Assembly: GCA_039555135.1 (NCBI GenBank)
Contig: CP114179.1
Coordinates: forward strand, 4,278,001 to 4,342,000
Direction: 5' to 3'
Origin: Phycisphaeraceae bacterium D3-23
Lineage (GTDB): Bacteria > Planctomycetota > Phycisphaerae > Phycisphaerales > Phycisphaeraceae
DNA: 64,000 nucleotides
Made by a program: the position numbers and the translations under genes
Part shown: positions 1-8,469 of the stretch, piece after piece
How positions within the stretch are numbered: position 1 is the first letter of the stretch
Layout of the letters: each line of letters starts with the position of its first letter
Notes under the pieces: model-generated
The model's input: only the letters and a program-made list of their open reading frames with translations
Told to the model about the DNA's origin: nothing
Database searches by the model: none

Positions 1-287
1 GCGCCGATGCTGCGGGCGTAGTCGACGGTGAGGCCTTCGTAAGCGGCGACCTCGACGTGCGGCTCGCACTGCTCGGCGATGAGCTCGCCGATCATCTCGA
101 TGCGTTCTTCGATCGTGAAGATCGCGCGCTTCGCGGGGTTGGTGCCGACCGCAACGATCAGCCGGTCGAACAGGCGCTGGCCCCGGCCGATGACGTCGAG
201 GTGGCCGTTGGTGATCGGATCGAACGTGCCGGGGAACAGCCCGATCTTCTCCGGCTTGTCGCGCGGTGGGTTGGCGTTTTCGCTCAT
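1..287 (-). CDS. coaD: Phosphopantetheine adenylyltransferase (5' part, runs off the window)
   Basis: The reverse strand encodes the N-terminal ~95 residues of CoaD, the cytosolic enzyme that adenylylates 4'-phosphopantetheine to dephospho-CoA in coenzyme A synthesis. The nucleotidyltransferase signature LFPGTFDPITNGHLDVI is complete, including the T/HxGH-like GHLD element, and is followed by RLIVAVGTNPAKR and FTIEERIEMI, all typical of CoaD. The ATG at 287 is preceded by a short basic/acidic lead (MSENANPPRDKPEK) and is the only plausible start. The C-terminal part, including the ISSTxIR motif, lies beyond base 1. The gene is divergent from the halogenase. Confidence 0.95.
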   Translation of the reverse strand, partial: MSENANPPRDKPEKIGLFPGTFDPITNGHLDVIGRGQRLFDRLIVAVGTNPAKRAIFTIEERIEMIGELIAEQCEPHVEVAAYEGLTVDYARSIG

Positions 288-585
288 AGGCCGAGTATAG
301 CAGCCCCCAGGGCCCCTCCGCGCGGTTGGGGCACGACCCAGCCGTCACACCCGATACGCCCGGCCCAGCCGACGCCGTGGCCGCGATTTTTCCGGACGTT
401 GGGCTGGCCTCGTCGGCGGTTGAATCGGTTACTTCCCCTGAACCAAGACGGCAACGACAACACAACTACGCGACGATGGCCACCCAAAAACCCGCGAGTA
501 CAAGCACGCACCCAACACCCGCCGACCCCGGCGACGAACACGACAACACGGCCGGCTAACGCCGACCTTCACCGACCCTGGATCG

Positions 586-627
586 GGTCTCGCTCCGGTT
601 GCCTCCCCGGACGAGACCTTTTTCTTT
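586..627 (+). terminator. Rho-independent terminator without an assigned gene
   Basis: The stem GGTCTCG plus TCCGG (586-598, with one unpaired C at 593) pairs with CCGGA plus CGAGACC (607-618) and is followed at once by TTTTTCTTT. This is a textbook + strand terminator, but no + strand gene is evident between base 288 and here. Confidence 0.7.
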
Positions 628-628
628 C

Positions 629-659
629 GCGACGCCCCGCCCACCCGGCGGGGCGTCGC
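629..659. repeat. 13-bp perfect GC-rich hairpin
   Basis: GCGACGCCCCGCC (629-641) pairs perfectly with GGCGGGGCGTCGC (647-659) around a 5-base loop. There is no T-run on either side, so it is probably not a second terminator. It sits 2 bases after the T-rich tail of the terminator at 586-627. Confidence 0.6.
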
Positions 660-843
660 ATTGTTCCTGAGTTGGCTGCTGCCGATTACCCTCGGCCTCA
701 TCGCGGCCAGCCCTACTGTGCAGAAGCGCTGCCCGTGTCACCCAGCTGCCAACACATGCGGGTAAAATCATCGAAGCCGCCCTGCGATCCAGTGGGTTGG
801 GGCGCGCCTTTCTTCCGTGCTTGTAACAACCGATGGGAGCCCT

Positions 844-2355
844 ATGCACGCCAGCTCGATGCAATCCAAACCGGTCGACCGGGTGGTCGTTTTGGGCGGA
901 GGCAGCGCGGGGCTGATGGCCGCGATGACCCTCAAGCAGAAGCTGCCCACCCTGGACGTGACGGTGCTGCGGAGTCCGGGCATCGGGATCATCGGCGTGG
1001 GCGAGGGGACCGCGCTGGGCTTCACCCGGCACCTGTTCGAGTATCTCCAGATCGACCCCAACGCCTTTTACCGCGAGGCCGAGCCGACCTGGAAGCTGGG
1101 GATCAAGTTCCTGTGGGGCAAGCGCGATTACTTTTACTACGCGTTCGGGCCGGAGTACGACCGTCAGCTACCCGGCATGCCGCGCCCGATGGGGTACTAC
1201 TGCGGCGAGACCGATTCGCTCGCGAACGTCGGCCCGTTCTCTGCGTTTATGGACTCGGACTTCGCCTTCATGCGCCACGCCAGCGGGCGTCCCGAGATGC
1301 ACAACCACTTGGCGTTCCACTTCGAGAACAAGAAGCTGGCGGCCTGGCTCGAGCAGTGCTGCCGCAAGCTGAAGGTCGGCTTCATGGAGGCGACCATCCA
1401 GGAGGTCTCGGTCGGCGAGGCCGGGGTAGAGGCGTTGCACGCCGACGACGGCCGCAAGATCAAGGCCGACCTCTATGTCGATGCGTCGGGGTTCCGCTCC
1501 GAGCTTCTGGGGCGTGCGCTTGATGTCCCGTTTATCAGCTATGCCGACGCGCTGTTCTGTGACCGTGCGGTGCTCGGCGGCTGGGCCCGCACCGATGAGC
1601 CGGTCCACCCCTACACCACGAGCGAGACCATGGAGGCGGGCTGGTGCTGGCAGATCGACCACGAACGGATCATCAACCGCGGCTATGTCTATAGCTCGGC
1701 GTTTATCAGCGACGAGGACGCGGAGGCCGAGTTCCGCAAAGCCAACCCGAAGGTGGAGGGGCCTTCGCGTATCGTCAAGTTCCGTTCGGGCCGGTACGCG
1801 GAAACCTGGGTGAAGAACGTCGTCGGGGTGGGCAACGCCTCGGGGTTCGTCGAGCCGTTGGAGGCGACCGCGTTGCAGGTGATCGCGATGACCTCGCAGG
1901 GCGTCGCGAGCATGCTCGCCGAGGGCGGCGGCCGCGTCACGCAGAGCCTCCGGCGTCAGCTCAACCGTTTCAACGCACGCAACTGGGACTCGATCCGCGA
2001 TTTCCTTGCGCTACACTACAAGTTCAACGACCGGCTGGACAACCCGTTCTGGCGGCACTGCCGCGCCGAAACCCCGCTGGGGGACGCCGCGGAGTTCGCC
2101 GAGATCTACCAGGACAACGGCCCGGTCGTCACCGCCATGGGGGCCGCCATCCCCAACGACGACCAGTTCGGCACCGCGGGCTACCTCACGATGTTTGTCG
2201 GCATGGACGTGCCCTACACCAACCCGCACCACGCGAGCGCCGGCGAGCGGCAGGCCTGGCAGCAGGCGAATGAGCACTACAAGGCCCTCGCGCGGAACGG
2301 TGTGCCGGTGACCGAGGCGCTGGACTACATCCGCAAAAACGGCGTGCCGGCCTGA
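844..2355 (+). CDS. Flavin-dependent tryptophan-halogenase-family protein
   Basis: A 503-aa FAD/FADH2-dependent halogenase of the PrnA/RebH family, about the usual length. An N-terminal dinucleotide-binding GGGSAG lies at residues 18-23. The stretch TWKLGIKFLWG aligns with the region of the catalytic lysine of PrnA, making K84 the likely counterpart. GNASGFVEPLEAT, the flavin-site segment of the family, is present. The diagnostic WxWxIP motif appears as GWCWQID, so both tryptophans are kept but the proline is Asp; the substrate may therefore not be free tryptophan. Many planctomycete and marine members have unknown substrates. The ATG at 844 was chosen because GGGAG lies 4 bases upstream; a GTG at 817 and an ATG at 859 are in frame. 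It is monocistronic in this window. Confidence 0.88.
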   Translation: MHASSMQSKPVDRVVVLGGGSAGLMAAMTLKQKLPTLDVTVLRSPGIGIIGVGEGTALGFTRHLFEYLQIDPNAFYREAEPTWKLGIKFLWGKRDYFYYAFGPEYDRQLPGMPRPMGYYCGETDSLANVGPFSAFMDSDFAFMRHASGRPEMHNHLAFHFENKKLAAWLEQCCRKLKVGFMEATIQEVSVGEAGVEALHADDGRKIKADLYVDASGFRSELLGRALDVPFISYADALFCDRAVLGGWARTDEPVHPYTTSETMEAGWCWQIDHERIINRGYVYSSAFISDEDAEAEFRKANPKVEGPSRIVKFRSGRYAETWVKNVVGVGNASGFVEPLEATALQVIAMTSQGVASMLAEGGGRVTQSLRRQLNRFNARNWDSIRDFLALHYKFNDRLDNPFWRHCRAETPLGDAAEFAEIYQDNGPVVTAMGAAIPNDDQFGTAGYLTMFVGMDVPYTNPHHASAGERQAWQQANEHYKALARNGVPVTEALDYIRKNGVPA

Positions 2356-2403
2356 GCCTCTGTCCGACTAGATATGAATCTCCCGTGCCTTGTCTCCACG
2401 CCG

Positions 2404-2913
2404 TCATCCGTCGGGCATCTGCTCCAGCATCCGCACTATGTAGCGCAGCGCGTTGAGCTCCAGCCGGAGCGCCGCAGCGTTCTTCTCGGAGGCGGGCTGC
2501 TCAAACAGCGACGCGATTTTTTTCAGTCGGCCCGCCCGCTCCGCCTCGGCCCAGGCGCGGTGCTTCTCGATCGCCGCCGTGTCCTCCGACGCAATCGCGT
2601 CGTCCAACGACTCGCGCACCTCCATCACCTCCATCAGCAGATCCGGCGGCAGCGCCTTGGCGTTGTCGTCGCCCGGCGTTGCCGACCCGCCGCGCAGCAC
2701 CAGCAGCGCCCGCGCCCGTGACTCGGGGTCACGCAGCACACGGTGGGCCTGCGTCACCCGCGACATCCTGTCGGCCGCGTCTGCCTGCGCCAGCGGGTCT
2801 GCAAACCGGTCGGGGTGGCATCGCGAACTCTCGGCCAGGAACCGCGCCTGCAGCGCCGCGGCGTCCAGCTCAAACGTGGGCTCGATACCCAGAAATCCAA
2901 AGGGGTCGTCCAT
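2404..2913 (-). CDS. hscB: Fe-S cluster assembly co-chaperone HscB
   Basis: A 169-aa J-domain protein with the normal two-part HscB architecture. The N-terminal J domain has the HPD motif (SSRCHPDRF, about residues 32-40), followed by RVTQAHRVLRDPESRARALL. The C-terminal three-helix domain, starting around LLMEVMEVRESLDDA, binds IscU. It stimulates HscA ATPase during transfer of [2Fe-2S] clusters from IscU. No hscA or iscU lies in the window, so the gene is detached from an isc operon here. The gene converges on the halogenase with a 48-base gap. Confidence 0.93.
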   Translation of the reverse strand: MDDPFGFLGIEPTFELDAAALQARFLAESSRCHPDRFADPLAQADAADRMSRVTQAHRVLRDPESRARALLVLRGGSATPGDDNAKALPPDLLMEVMEVRESLDDAIASEDTAAIEKHRAWAEAERAGRLKKIASLFEQPASEKNAAALRLELNALRYIVRMLEQMPDG

Positions 2914-2946
2914 CCCCAGAGTGTAGTATCATGCCCGGCCCTCCAC

Positions 2947-3030
2947 GCGGGTGTGGCGGAATTGGCAGACGCGCCAGATTTAGGTTCTGGTGGGGTAATA
3001 CCCGTGAAGGTTCGAGTCCTTTCACCCGCA
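2947..3030 (+). tRNA. tRNA-Leu (anticodon UAG)
   Basis: The acceptor stem GCGGGTG/CACCCGC closes an 84-base class II tRNA. The anticodon stem CCAGA/TCTGG encloses loop TTTAGGT, giving anticodon TAG. The long variable arm GGGTAATACCC is typical of tRNA-Leu, and the T-arm carries TTCGAGT. The discriminator is A. CCA is not encoded. Confidence 0.97.
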
Positions 3031-3060
3031 TTTGATCGCACGATCGCTTCCCATGCGAAG

Positions 3061-3081
3061 CCCACAGATTTTATCTGTGGG
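3061..3081. repeat. 9-bp perfect hairpin between the two tRNAs
   Basis: CCCACAGAT pairs with ATCTGTGGG around a TTT loop. No T-run follows. It may be a processing or attenuation structure in the tRNA-Leu transcript, or a terminator remnant. Confidence 0.5.
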
Positions 3082-3166
3082 TGCCATGACTCCCCAAATC
3101 CTCAAGCAAGCCACACCCCACTCGACAGCCGCGCCGACAAAGATATACTGTGCGGCTCGCCCCCAC

Positions 3167-3252
3167 GCCCGGGTGGCGGAACTGGCAGACGCGCCGCGTT
3201 GAGGTCGCGGTGGGAGTTAAATCCCTTGGAGGTTCGAATCCTCTCCCGGGCA
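3167..3252 (+). tRNA. tRNA-Leu (anticodon GAG)
   Basis: The acceptor stem GCCCGGG/CCCGGGC closes an 86-base class II tRNA. The anticodon stem CCGCG/CGCGG encloses TTGAGGT, giving anticodon GAG. There is a long variable arm, a TTCGAAT T-loop and discriminator A; CCA is not encoded. It lies 136 bases after tRNA-Leu(UAG), probably on the same transcript. Confidence 0.97.
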
Positions 3253-3255
3253 TTT

Positions 3256-3285
3256 ACACCCTTCGTTCATCGGAGGGTGTTTTTT
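3256..3285 (+). terminator. Terminator of the tRNA-Leu pair
   Basis: ACACCCT (3256-3262) pairs with AGGGTGT (3274-3280) and is followed by a T6 run, starting 4 bases after the second tRNA-Leu. Confidence 0.85.
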
Positions 3286-3315
3286 GTGGGCTACACAGAC
3301 TCAAGTTTGACAAGA

Positions 3316-3365
3316 CAACCGCCTTCTGGGTTCGTCCCGTTTGGGGATCGCCGAGAAGGCGGTTG
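3316..3365. repeat. 12-bp perfect inverted repeat downstream of CotH-1
   Basis: CAACCGCCTTCT (3316-3327) pairs with AGAAGGCGGTTG (3354-3365) across a 26-base spacer. It lies between the end of the tRNA transcript (+) and the end of the CotH-1 gene (-), so it may terminate or stabilise the 3' end of the long CotH-1 mRNA. No T-run is present. Confidence 0.5.
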
Positions 3366-3409
3366 AAGTGGGGTCAAATGCTCTGTATCGCTGCGCGATT
3401 ACGAAGTCT

Positions 3410-6400
3410 CTAGCGCATCGCCATCGCGTCGAAGCGGGGTTTGGGTTTTGTGGTCGCGGCGATGGGGGCGGGCGTCTGGGCGGTTGTTTTGGGTTTGACG
3501 AGGTCGAGGGCGCTGGGGGGGCGTTGGGTGTTGGCGGCTTGTTGCTGGGCGGGGGTGAGGGGGGTGTTGGCGCTTAGCGTGGTGGCCACGTTTGCATTTG
3601 CCTGGCGTGTGGTCGGCGGGGTGGCTGGGGTTGGCGTTGGGGTTGCGTTGGCGGGTCGGCGTTGGGGGGTGGGCTGGTCGGGGCGCGGGCGCTGGCTGGG
3701 GATGGGGGTGTCGTTGCCTGCGCCGTTGTTGTTATCACCTGCATCGCCGTGGTTTCCCGTACCGCTGTTGTTGCCGGGGGTGTCGTTGTTGTTACTTTCC
3801 GGGTCGTCTGCCACGTCACCGTTGCTCGTCGGGTTGGCGGGTGTTGTGCCGTTGCCGAAGTTGTTGATGACGATGTTGAGGTCGCCGGCGCCGACGGTGC
3901 CGGAGTTGTCCAGGTCGGCGTTGGCGGCTTCGGGGCTTGATGCTGCGGCGTCGCCCCAGAGCGCGAGGAGGGCGTCGAGGTCGGCCGCGCCGACGAAGCC
4001 GTCGCCGGTGATGTCGCCGACAATCCCTGCCGATTCGCCACTTCCGGGGGTGCCGTGGTTGTTGAGTGATGCGCGCGCCAGTTGTTGCCGTCGCTGTAGT
4101 CGGCCTCGGTGTCGTTGACGACGAGCGATGGGCCGTCGCCGTCGGGCGTGGTGGGCCAGTCGGCTTCGCCGGCGCCCGTACCGTCCTCGTAACGGAAGTC
4201 GAGGATCGTTGAGCCGTTGGCGTCGTTGAGCTTGAGTGATTCGCCGCCGTTGGCGAGGTTGCCGGTGTACTCGGCGATGGCGTCGACGCTGTCGACGACC
4301 TGCTGGCCGTAGCGCTCGGTGAACGCGGCGAGGTCGGCGACGAGCAGTGCGCGTTGTCCGGGCGCGAGGGGGACGGGGCCGGCGGCGGTGACGGCGAGGT
4401 TGTCGAACCAGGCGGTGACGGCTTCGTTTTCGAAGGTGGACTGGCTGTAGTACGCGCCCAATGAGAGCAGGTGCGTGCCGGCGGTGAGGTCGAGCGTGAT
4501 GCTGAACGGCTGCCAGCCGGTGTCGGTGGGCGGGCCGTTGTTGCCGTCGCCGGTGAGCGAGACAAGTGAGCCGTTGAGCGCGCTGCCCAGGCGGACGCCG
4601 GCGAATTCGGCGATGGCCTGGCCGATCTCGTTGGACTCGAACCCGCCGCCGTAGAGGAATCGGAAGTCGAAGTCGATGGTGACGGGTCCGTCGCTGGCGA
4701 GGGTGATGAGGCGTGTGTAGGCGCCCGATGATGCGTCGTTGGCGTTGCCCGATGCGCCGGTCGCGAGGTCGACGCGGATGGCTCCGCCGCCGTCGTTGCC
4801 GCCGGTGGCGTCGTGTGTGCCGCTGCCGACGCCGGTCTCGGTCGTTCCGTTGAAGGTGTTGTCCTCGTAGGTGAAGCCCGCGACGCCGGTAGTGAAAGTG
4901 GCGCTGAAGATGTTCGTGTTAGCGCCGGTGAACGACGCGTCGCTGAGCCCGTTGTCGATCGACACGCCGGCGAGGTCGATCGTCTCGGTCGCGGAGGTGT
5001 TGATGAGCTCGATGAACTCGAATTGGTCGCCGTCGGTGAACCCGGCGAGCTGCTCGGAAGCCGTCGGCCCGGTGGGGTTGTAGTGCAGCTCGACGATGCG
5101 CAGGTGTTCTTGCTCGGGCGACGGGTCGCCGACGTAGGTCTTGGTCGCGGCGGTCGTTCCGTTGGCGCGTTTGATCGTGATCGTCTCACTGAACGACGAG
5201 AGGTGGCCGCTGTCCCACTGCTGGACAAAGTGGCCCTGGCCGCCGGTCGGACCGGTGGTGCGGGCGCGGAACGCGCTGCTGGACGGTGTGATGTACAGCG
5301 TCTGGCCCGCGCCGATGACGGTGCCCGGCGCGAAGCTGTGCGTGATCGCGCCTTCGACCGTCCAGCCGGTGAGGTCGAGCGCGAAGGCGTTGTTGTTGAT
5401 GAGCTGGATGTATTCCTGGTCCTGGTCGCCGCCAGCGGGGTTGAACTCGACATTGCCGATGGTCAGCGACGGGTTGGCGATCTGTGCGTCGGGGATGCCC
5501 GCGTTGTCGGGGTAGCCGGGATTGTTGATGGAATGGTTGACGTAGAGGTGCTGGCGTCGGCGGGTAGCGTAGTCGTTGAGGATGACGTTGATGGCGTCGT
5601 TGAACGACTGGTTTGAGCCCCAGGTCCAGGGGTCGGCCCACTCGGCGTAGTCGAGCGCGACGTCGTCGGCGGCGAGGTCGCGCATCTCGATCACGCGCTG
5701 GTTGAACCAGCTCTGTGCGACGTTGCCGTTGGGGTCACCCAACACGAGGTCCATGCCCGAGCGCAGCCGACGCAGGAACATTTCCTGGATCAGCGAGTCG
5801 GTGAGCAGCGCGTCCATGAGCCGGTTCCAGTTCTGGTTCCACTCACGGAATTGTTCGGTGTTGACAAACGGGTGCGACGGCGCGACGGTGCCGGGCCGGC
5901 CGGAGACCGAGTCGTTGTCGGCGTAGATGGTGTCGGAGAAGGACGTGCCGACCCAGTTGGACCCGATCGCCAGGTCGTGGTCCCACGGGAGGAAGAGCCA
6001 CTCGCCGGTGCCCTCGGTATCGCGGTACATGTAGTGGTTTTTGTGGGGGTTATCGTTCTGGTGGGTGAGGACGGTGGCGACCAGATAGTTGAGCGTCGCG
6101 GGCAGGTCGATGTTGTCGAAGAGGTAGTTGTGCAGCGCGGTGCCCGAGAGCCCGTTGACGTTGCTGATGAGGTCGGCGAGGTCGGCGTTACCCTCGAAGT
6201 CGCGTGTCTTTTTGTCGTAGCCGTTGGCGCTGGTGAAGGAGTTGAAGCTCTTGTAGAGCGCGCCGTTGGGGTCGAGCCCTTCGTGGATGAGCAGGTCCTC
6301 GTCGGGCTGCTCGACGAAGGCGGCGACGGAGAAGAACCCGCCGTTCTGCTCGACGCGCCAGAGCTGTGACTCGGAGCCCGGCGCACCGAGCAGGTCGTAG

Positions 6401-8106
6401 ATCTCGAAGGCCAGCGGCTGGCGGATGTAGGCCTTGTCCGTGATCGTGGTGTTGAGGTTGATCTCATCGACCGCGCGTTCGCCTTCGGCCCAGATGAAGT
6501 TGTCGCCCTTGTTGAACTCGAACTTGAAGCTCTTCTTGGAGGTCGCCTGCGAGCTTGCGCCGCGCTGACGGACGAAGACGTTGTCGTAGAACCGGCCATT
6601 GAAGAAGACGGACGCGCGGGTGCCGCCTGTGCCTTCTGCGGCATTGGGGTTCTGCACAAACCACTGGAAGATCGGCAGGTCGCTGGTCGTCGCCGGGTCG
6701 GCGACGACGGTGCCGAAGTATTCGGGGTCCTGGTCTTCGCCATCGGTATCGAGGAAAACGGGCGCGCGGGAGACGGTTCCGCCGGTATCTTCAGCCGTGA
6801 CGTACCAGCGGACCATATCGCCCGCGGCGTAGAGGCCGCTGCTGATGACGCCGGTGAAGACGCCGTCGCCGGCGACGGCGTCGCTGCCCAGGCCGTTGTC
6901 GAAGATCTGCACGGCGGTTTCGCCGGCGTAGTTCACGCGGTAGTGCAGATCGACGCGGTCGAGCGGGTTCGCGTTCGCGGCGACCGAGGCCTCGATGACA
7001 AGGTTCTGGTTCGCGCCCGGCTGGGGCGGGTTCTGCGTGACCGACTCGATGATCGGGCCGGTGATGATGTTGAGCGCCCCGGGGGTCGGCGTGATCATGT
7101 ATCCGAGAGTGGAGGTGCCGCCGATGGTCGAGGCGATGAGCTTGGGCTCGATGAGCATGTCCGAGCTGCTGGGCTGGTTGAGCGCCTGGATCGCGAGGAC
7201 GTTGTTGCCCGCGACGAGCTCGTCGATGTGCTGCGACAGGTTGAACGACACGAACTCGACCGCCTGTGGGTCGGGGTGCTCGACGGTCGAGTTGCTGTTG
7301 TAGGTGACACCGGCGGGGTCGTTTGCGCTCGCGACCAAGACGCCGTTGAGGTAGGCGAGGAAGCCGTCGTCGTAGCGCAGGCGGAGTTCGAGCTGGCTGA
7401 TGTCGGCGGTGTCGGCGATGTTGAACGTCTGCCGCATGTAGAGCGACGGCGTCGTGCTGGGGACGGTGGATTCGATATGCGTGCTGAAGTCGGCGGGCGA
7501 GGTCTCGTAGCCGATGCCGGTCGGCCCAAGGGTCCAGCCGCTGTCGTTGAAGCCCAGCGTGTTCCAGCCCGCAACCGGCCCGGTGGGGACAGTGAAGCGT
7601 GCGTTGTCGCCTTCGTCGATGAGTGTGGTTTGGGTGACCTGCTGCGCGATGCCGTACGAGACATCGGTCGACTGGGCCGGGTATTCGGGCGCATACTCGT
7701 CGGCCACTGTGGTGCCGTCGGCTTCGACGAGCGCGAGGTACTCGCCGCCCGCGCTCAGCGCGAAGTTGGTATGCAGCTCCGTGCCGTCGGCGTCGGCGCG
7801 GTCTTTGTTCGACGCGAAGACCACGAGGTACTCGCCGGGGTCCAGCGAGACCGAAGGGAAGGTCCACTGTGTCAGGTCGTCTGCCCGGTCCGTGAGGTGC
7901 CAGCCGTCGAGGTCGAGCGCGGTGTCGCCGGCGTTGTAGATCTCGATCCAGTCGGAGCTGTCGCCGTCTTCGTCGTCCAAGACGGTGTCGTTGGACGCGA
8001 GGAACTCGGTGATCAGTGGGACGGCAGTAAACAACAGCCGCGGCTCGAGGGACTCGAGCGGCTGTGCACTAGTGTTGCGGCTGGGACGGTTGGCGGGGTG
8101 GGGCAT
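3410..8106 (-). CDS. LEPR-XLL / lamin-tail / CotH-kinase giant surface protein (CotH-1), frameshifted near the C-terminus
   Basis: A secreted or surface protein of about 1,564 aa if one frameshift is repaired. The start is ATG 8106 with GAGGAGA just upstream; the frame is open further 5' but lacks a ribosome site. N-terminal LEPRLLF (residues 20-26) is the planctomycete LEPR-XLL export motif. Domains in order: lamin-tail domain (about 30-160, ITEFLASND...DWIEIYNAGD); a lectin-like stretch; a CotH kinase domain (about 480-790) with the GEWLFLPWDHDLAIG active-site loop; two further lamin-tail domains (about 900-1010 and 1030-1270); a dockerin-like GDITGDGF module; a polar N/P/T-rich tail ending KPKPRFDAMAMR. 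At the GCGCGCGC tract 4071-4078 the frame shifts. As read, the frame continues out of phase to a stop at 3574 (1,510 aa). Removing one GC restores an ungapped alignment with CotH-2 (NWRASLNNHGTPG against NWEASTTTNGTPG) and runs to TAG at 3410. CotH kinases phosphorylate proteins; the substrate here is unknown. Confidence 0.85.
4071..4078. repeat. (GC)4 tract at the CotH-1 frameshift
   Basis: An 8-base GCGCGCGC run with exactly one dinucleotide too many for the CotH-1 reading frame, judged against CotH-2. Similar runs at 24284-24292 and 52367-52375 also coincide with frameshifts. Confidence 0.8.
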
Positions 8107-8469
8107 CGACTCTCCTCGGAGCGGGGGGGGCACATACAAACCGCCATCGAGGCGGGCCGGCCGACGCCCAACGCGCCATAGCCGGTTCCGAATGTTGGGT
8201 GCAGACAGGGGCTACAGCCCTCAGCTTCATGGCTGTGTGCGGCTGTTTGCGTCGCGAATCCAAGCTAAAACGTCTCTCGCCTCACAATTCTTACCACATC
8301 AGACCGATAAAACAAGGTCGATATCGAATGAGATGTCGTAATATACTGTCAATCAACAGATTATGACCTCTCCCCTTCTCGCAGATTCAGTGTGCAAATT
8401 AGCCCGTCCCACGACGTAGAGTGGTAGTTCGAAGTAGGTTTCCCGATCCGCTAGGCACCTCGATCCGCT
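8107..8469. promoter_or_regulatory. Divergent promoter region between CotH-1 and the ECF sigma gene
   Basis: A 363-base gap with an AT-rich core (about 8240-8400) that probably holds both promoters. A G8 homopolymer (8123-8130, C8 in the CotH-1 mRNA) lies just upstream of the CotH-1 ribosome site at 8111-8117. I cannot assign -35/-10 boxes with confidence. The divergent layout suggests the sigma factor may control CotH-1. Confidence 0.4.

Larger units (their letters stand above)
288..843. other. Divergent intergenic region with an orphan terminator
   Basis: This 556-base gap separates coaD (leftward) from the halogenase (rightward). Open frames here have no recognisable family, and the longest are shadows of GC-rich sequence. 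A minimal + strand frame at 475-559 (MATQKPASTSTH..., 27 aa) ends just before a good terminator (586-627) but has no clear ribosome site. A + strand terminator between two divergent genes implies a short transcript starting inside this gap. Confidence 0.5.

Noticed and set aside
475-559. 27-aa + strand frame MATQKPASTSTH... as a real gene
   Set aside because: It has no ribosome site and no family match. Only its place before a terminator speaks for it, so it is mentioned but not annotated.
300-627. tmRNA, SRP RNA or RNase P RNA before the orphan terminator
   Set aside because: None of the conserved sequence blocks of these RNAs (such as the tmRNA acceptor ends or the SRP GGAAGGAAGCAGC-type loop) is present.
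629-659. Second rho-independent terminator
   Set aside because: A perfect stem but no T-run on either strand.
4071-4078. Programmed frameshifting at the CotH-1 GC tract
   Set aside because: GC dinucleotide runs are not known slippery sites for ribosomes, and no heptamer, internal Shine-Dalgarno or stop-codon context is seen. Slippage or error in DNA explains it better.
6943-8181. 412-aa + strand open frame opposite CotH-1, with several similar long frames opposite CotH-2 and M48
   Set aside because: These are reverse shadows of real genes in GC-rich DNA: compositionally biased (V/D/R/E-rich), without ribosome sites or recognisable domains.
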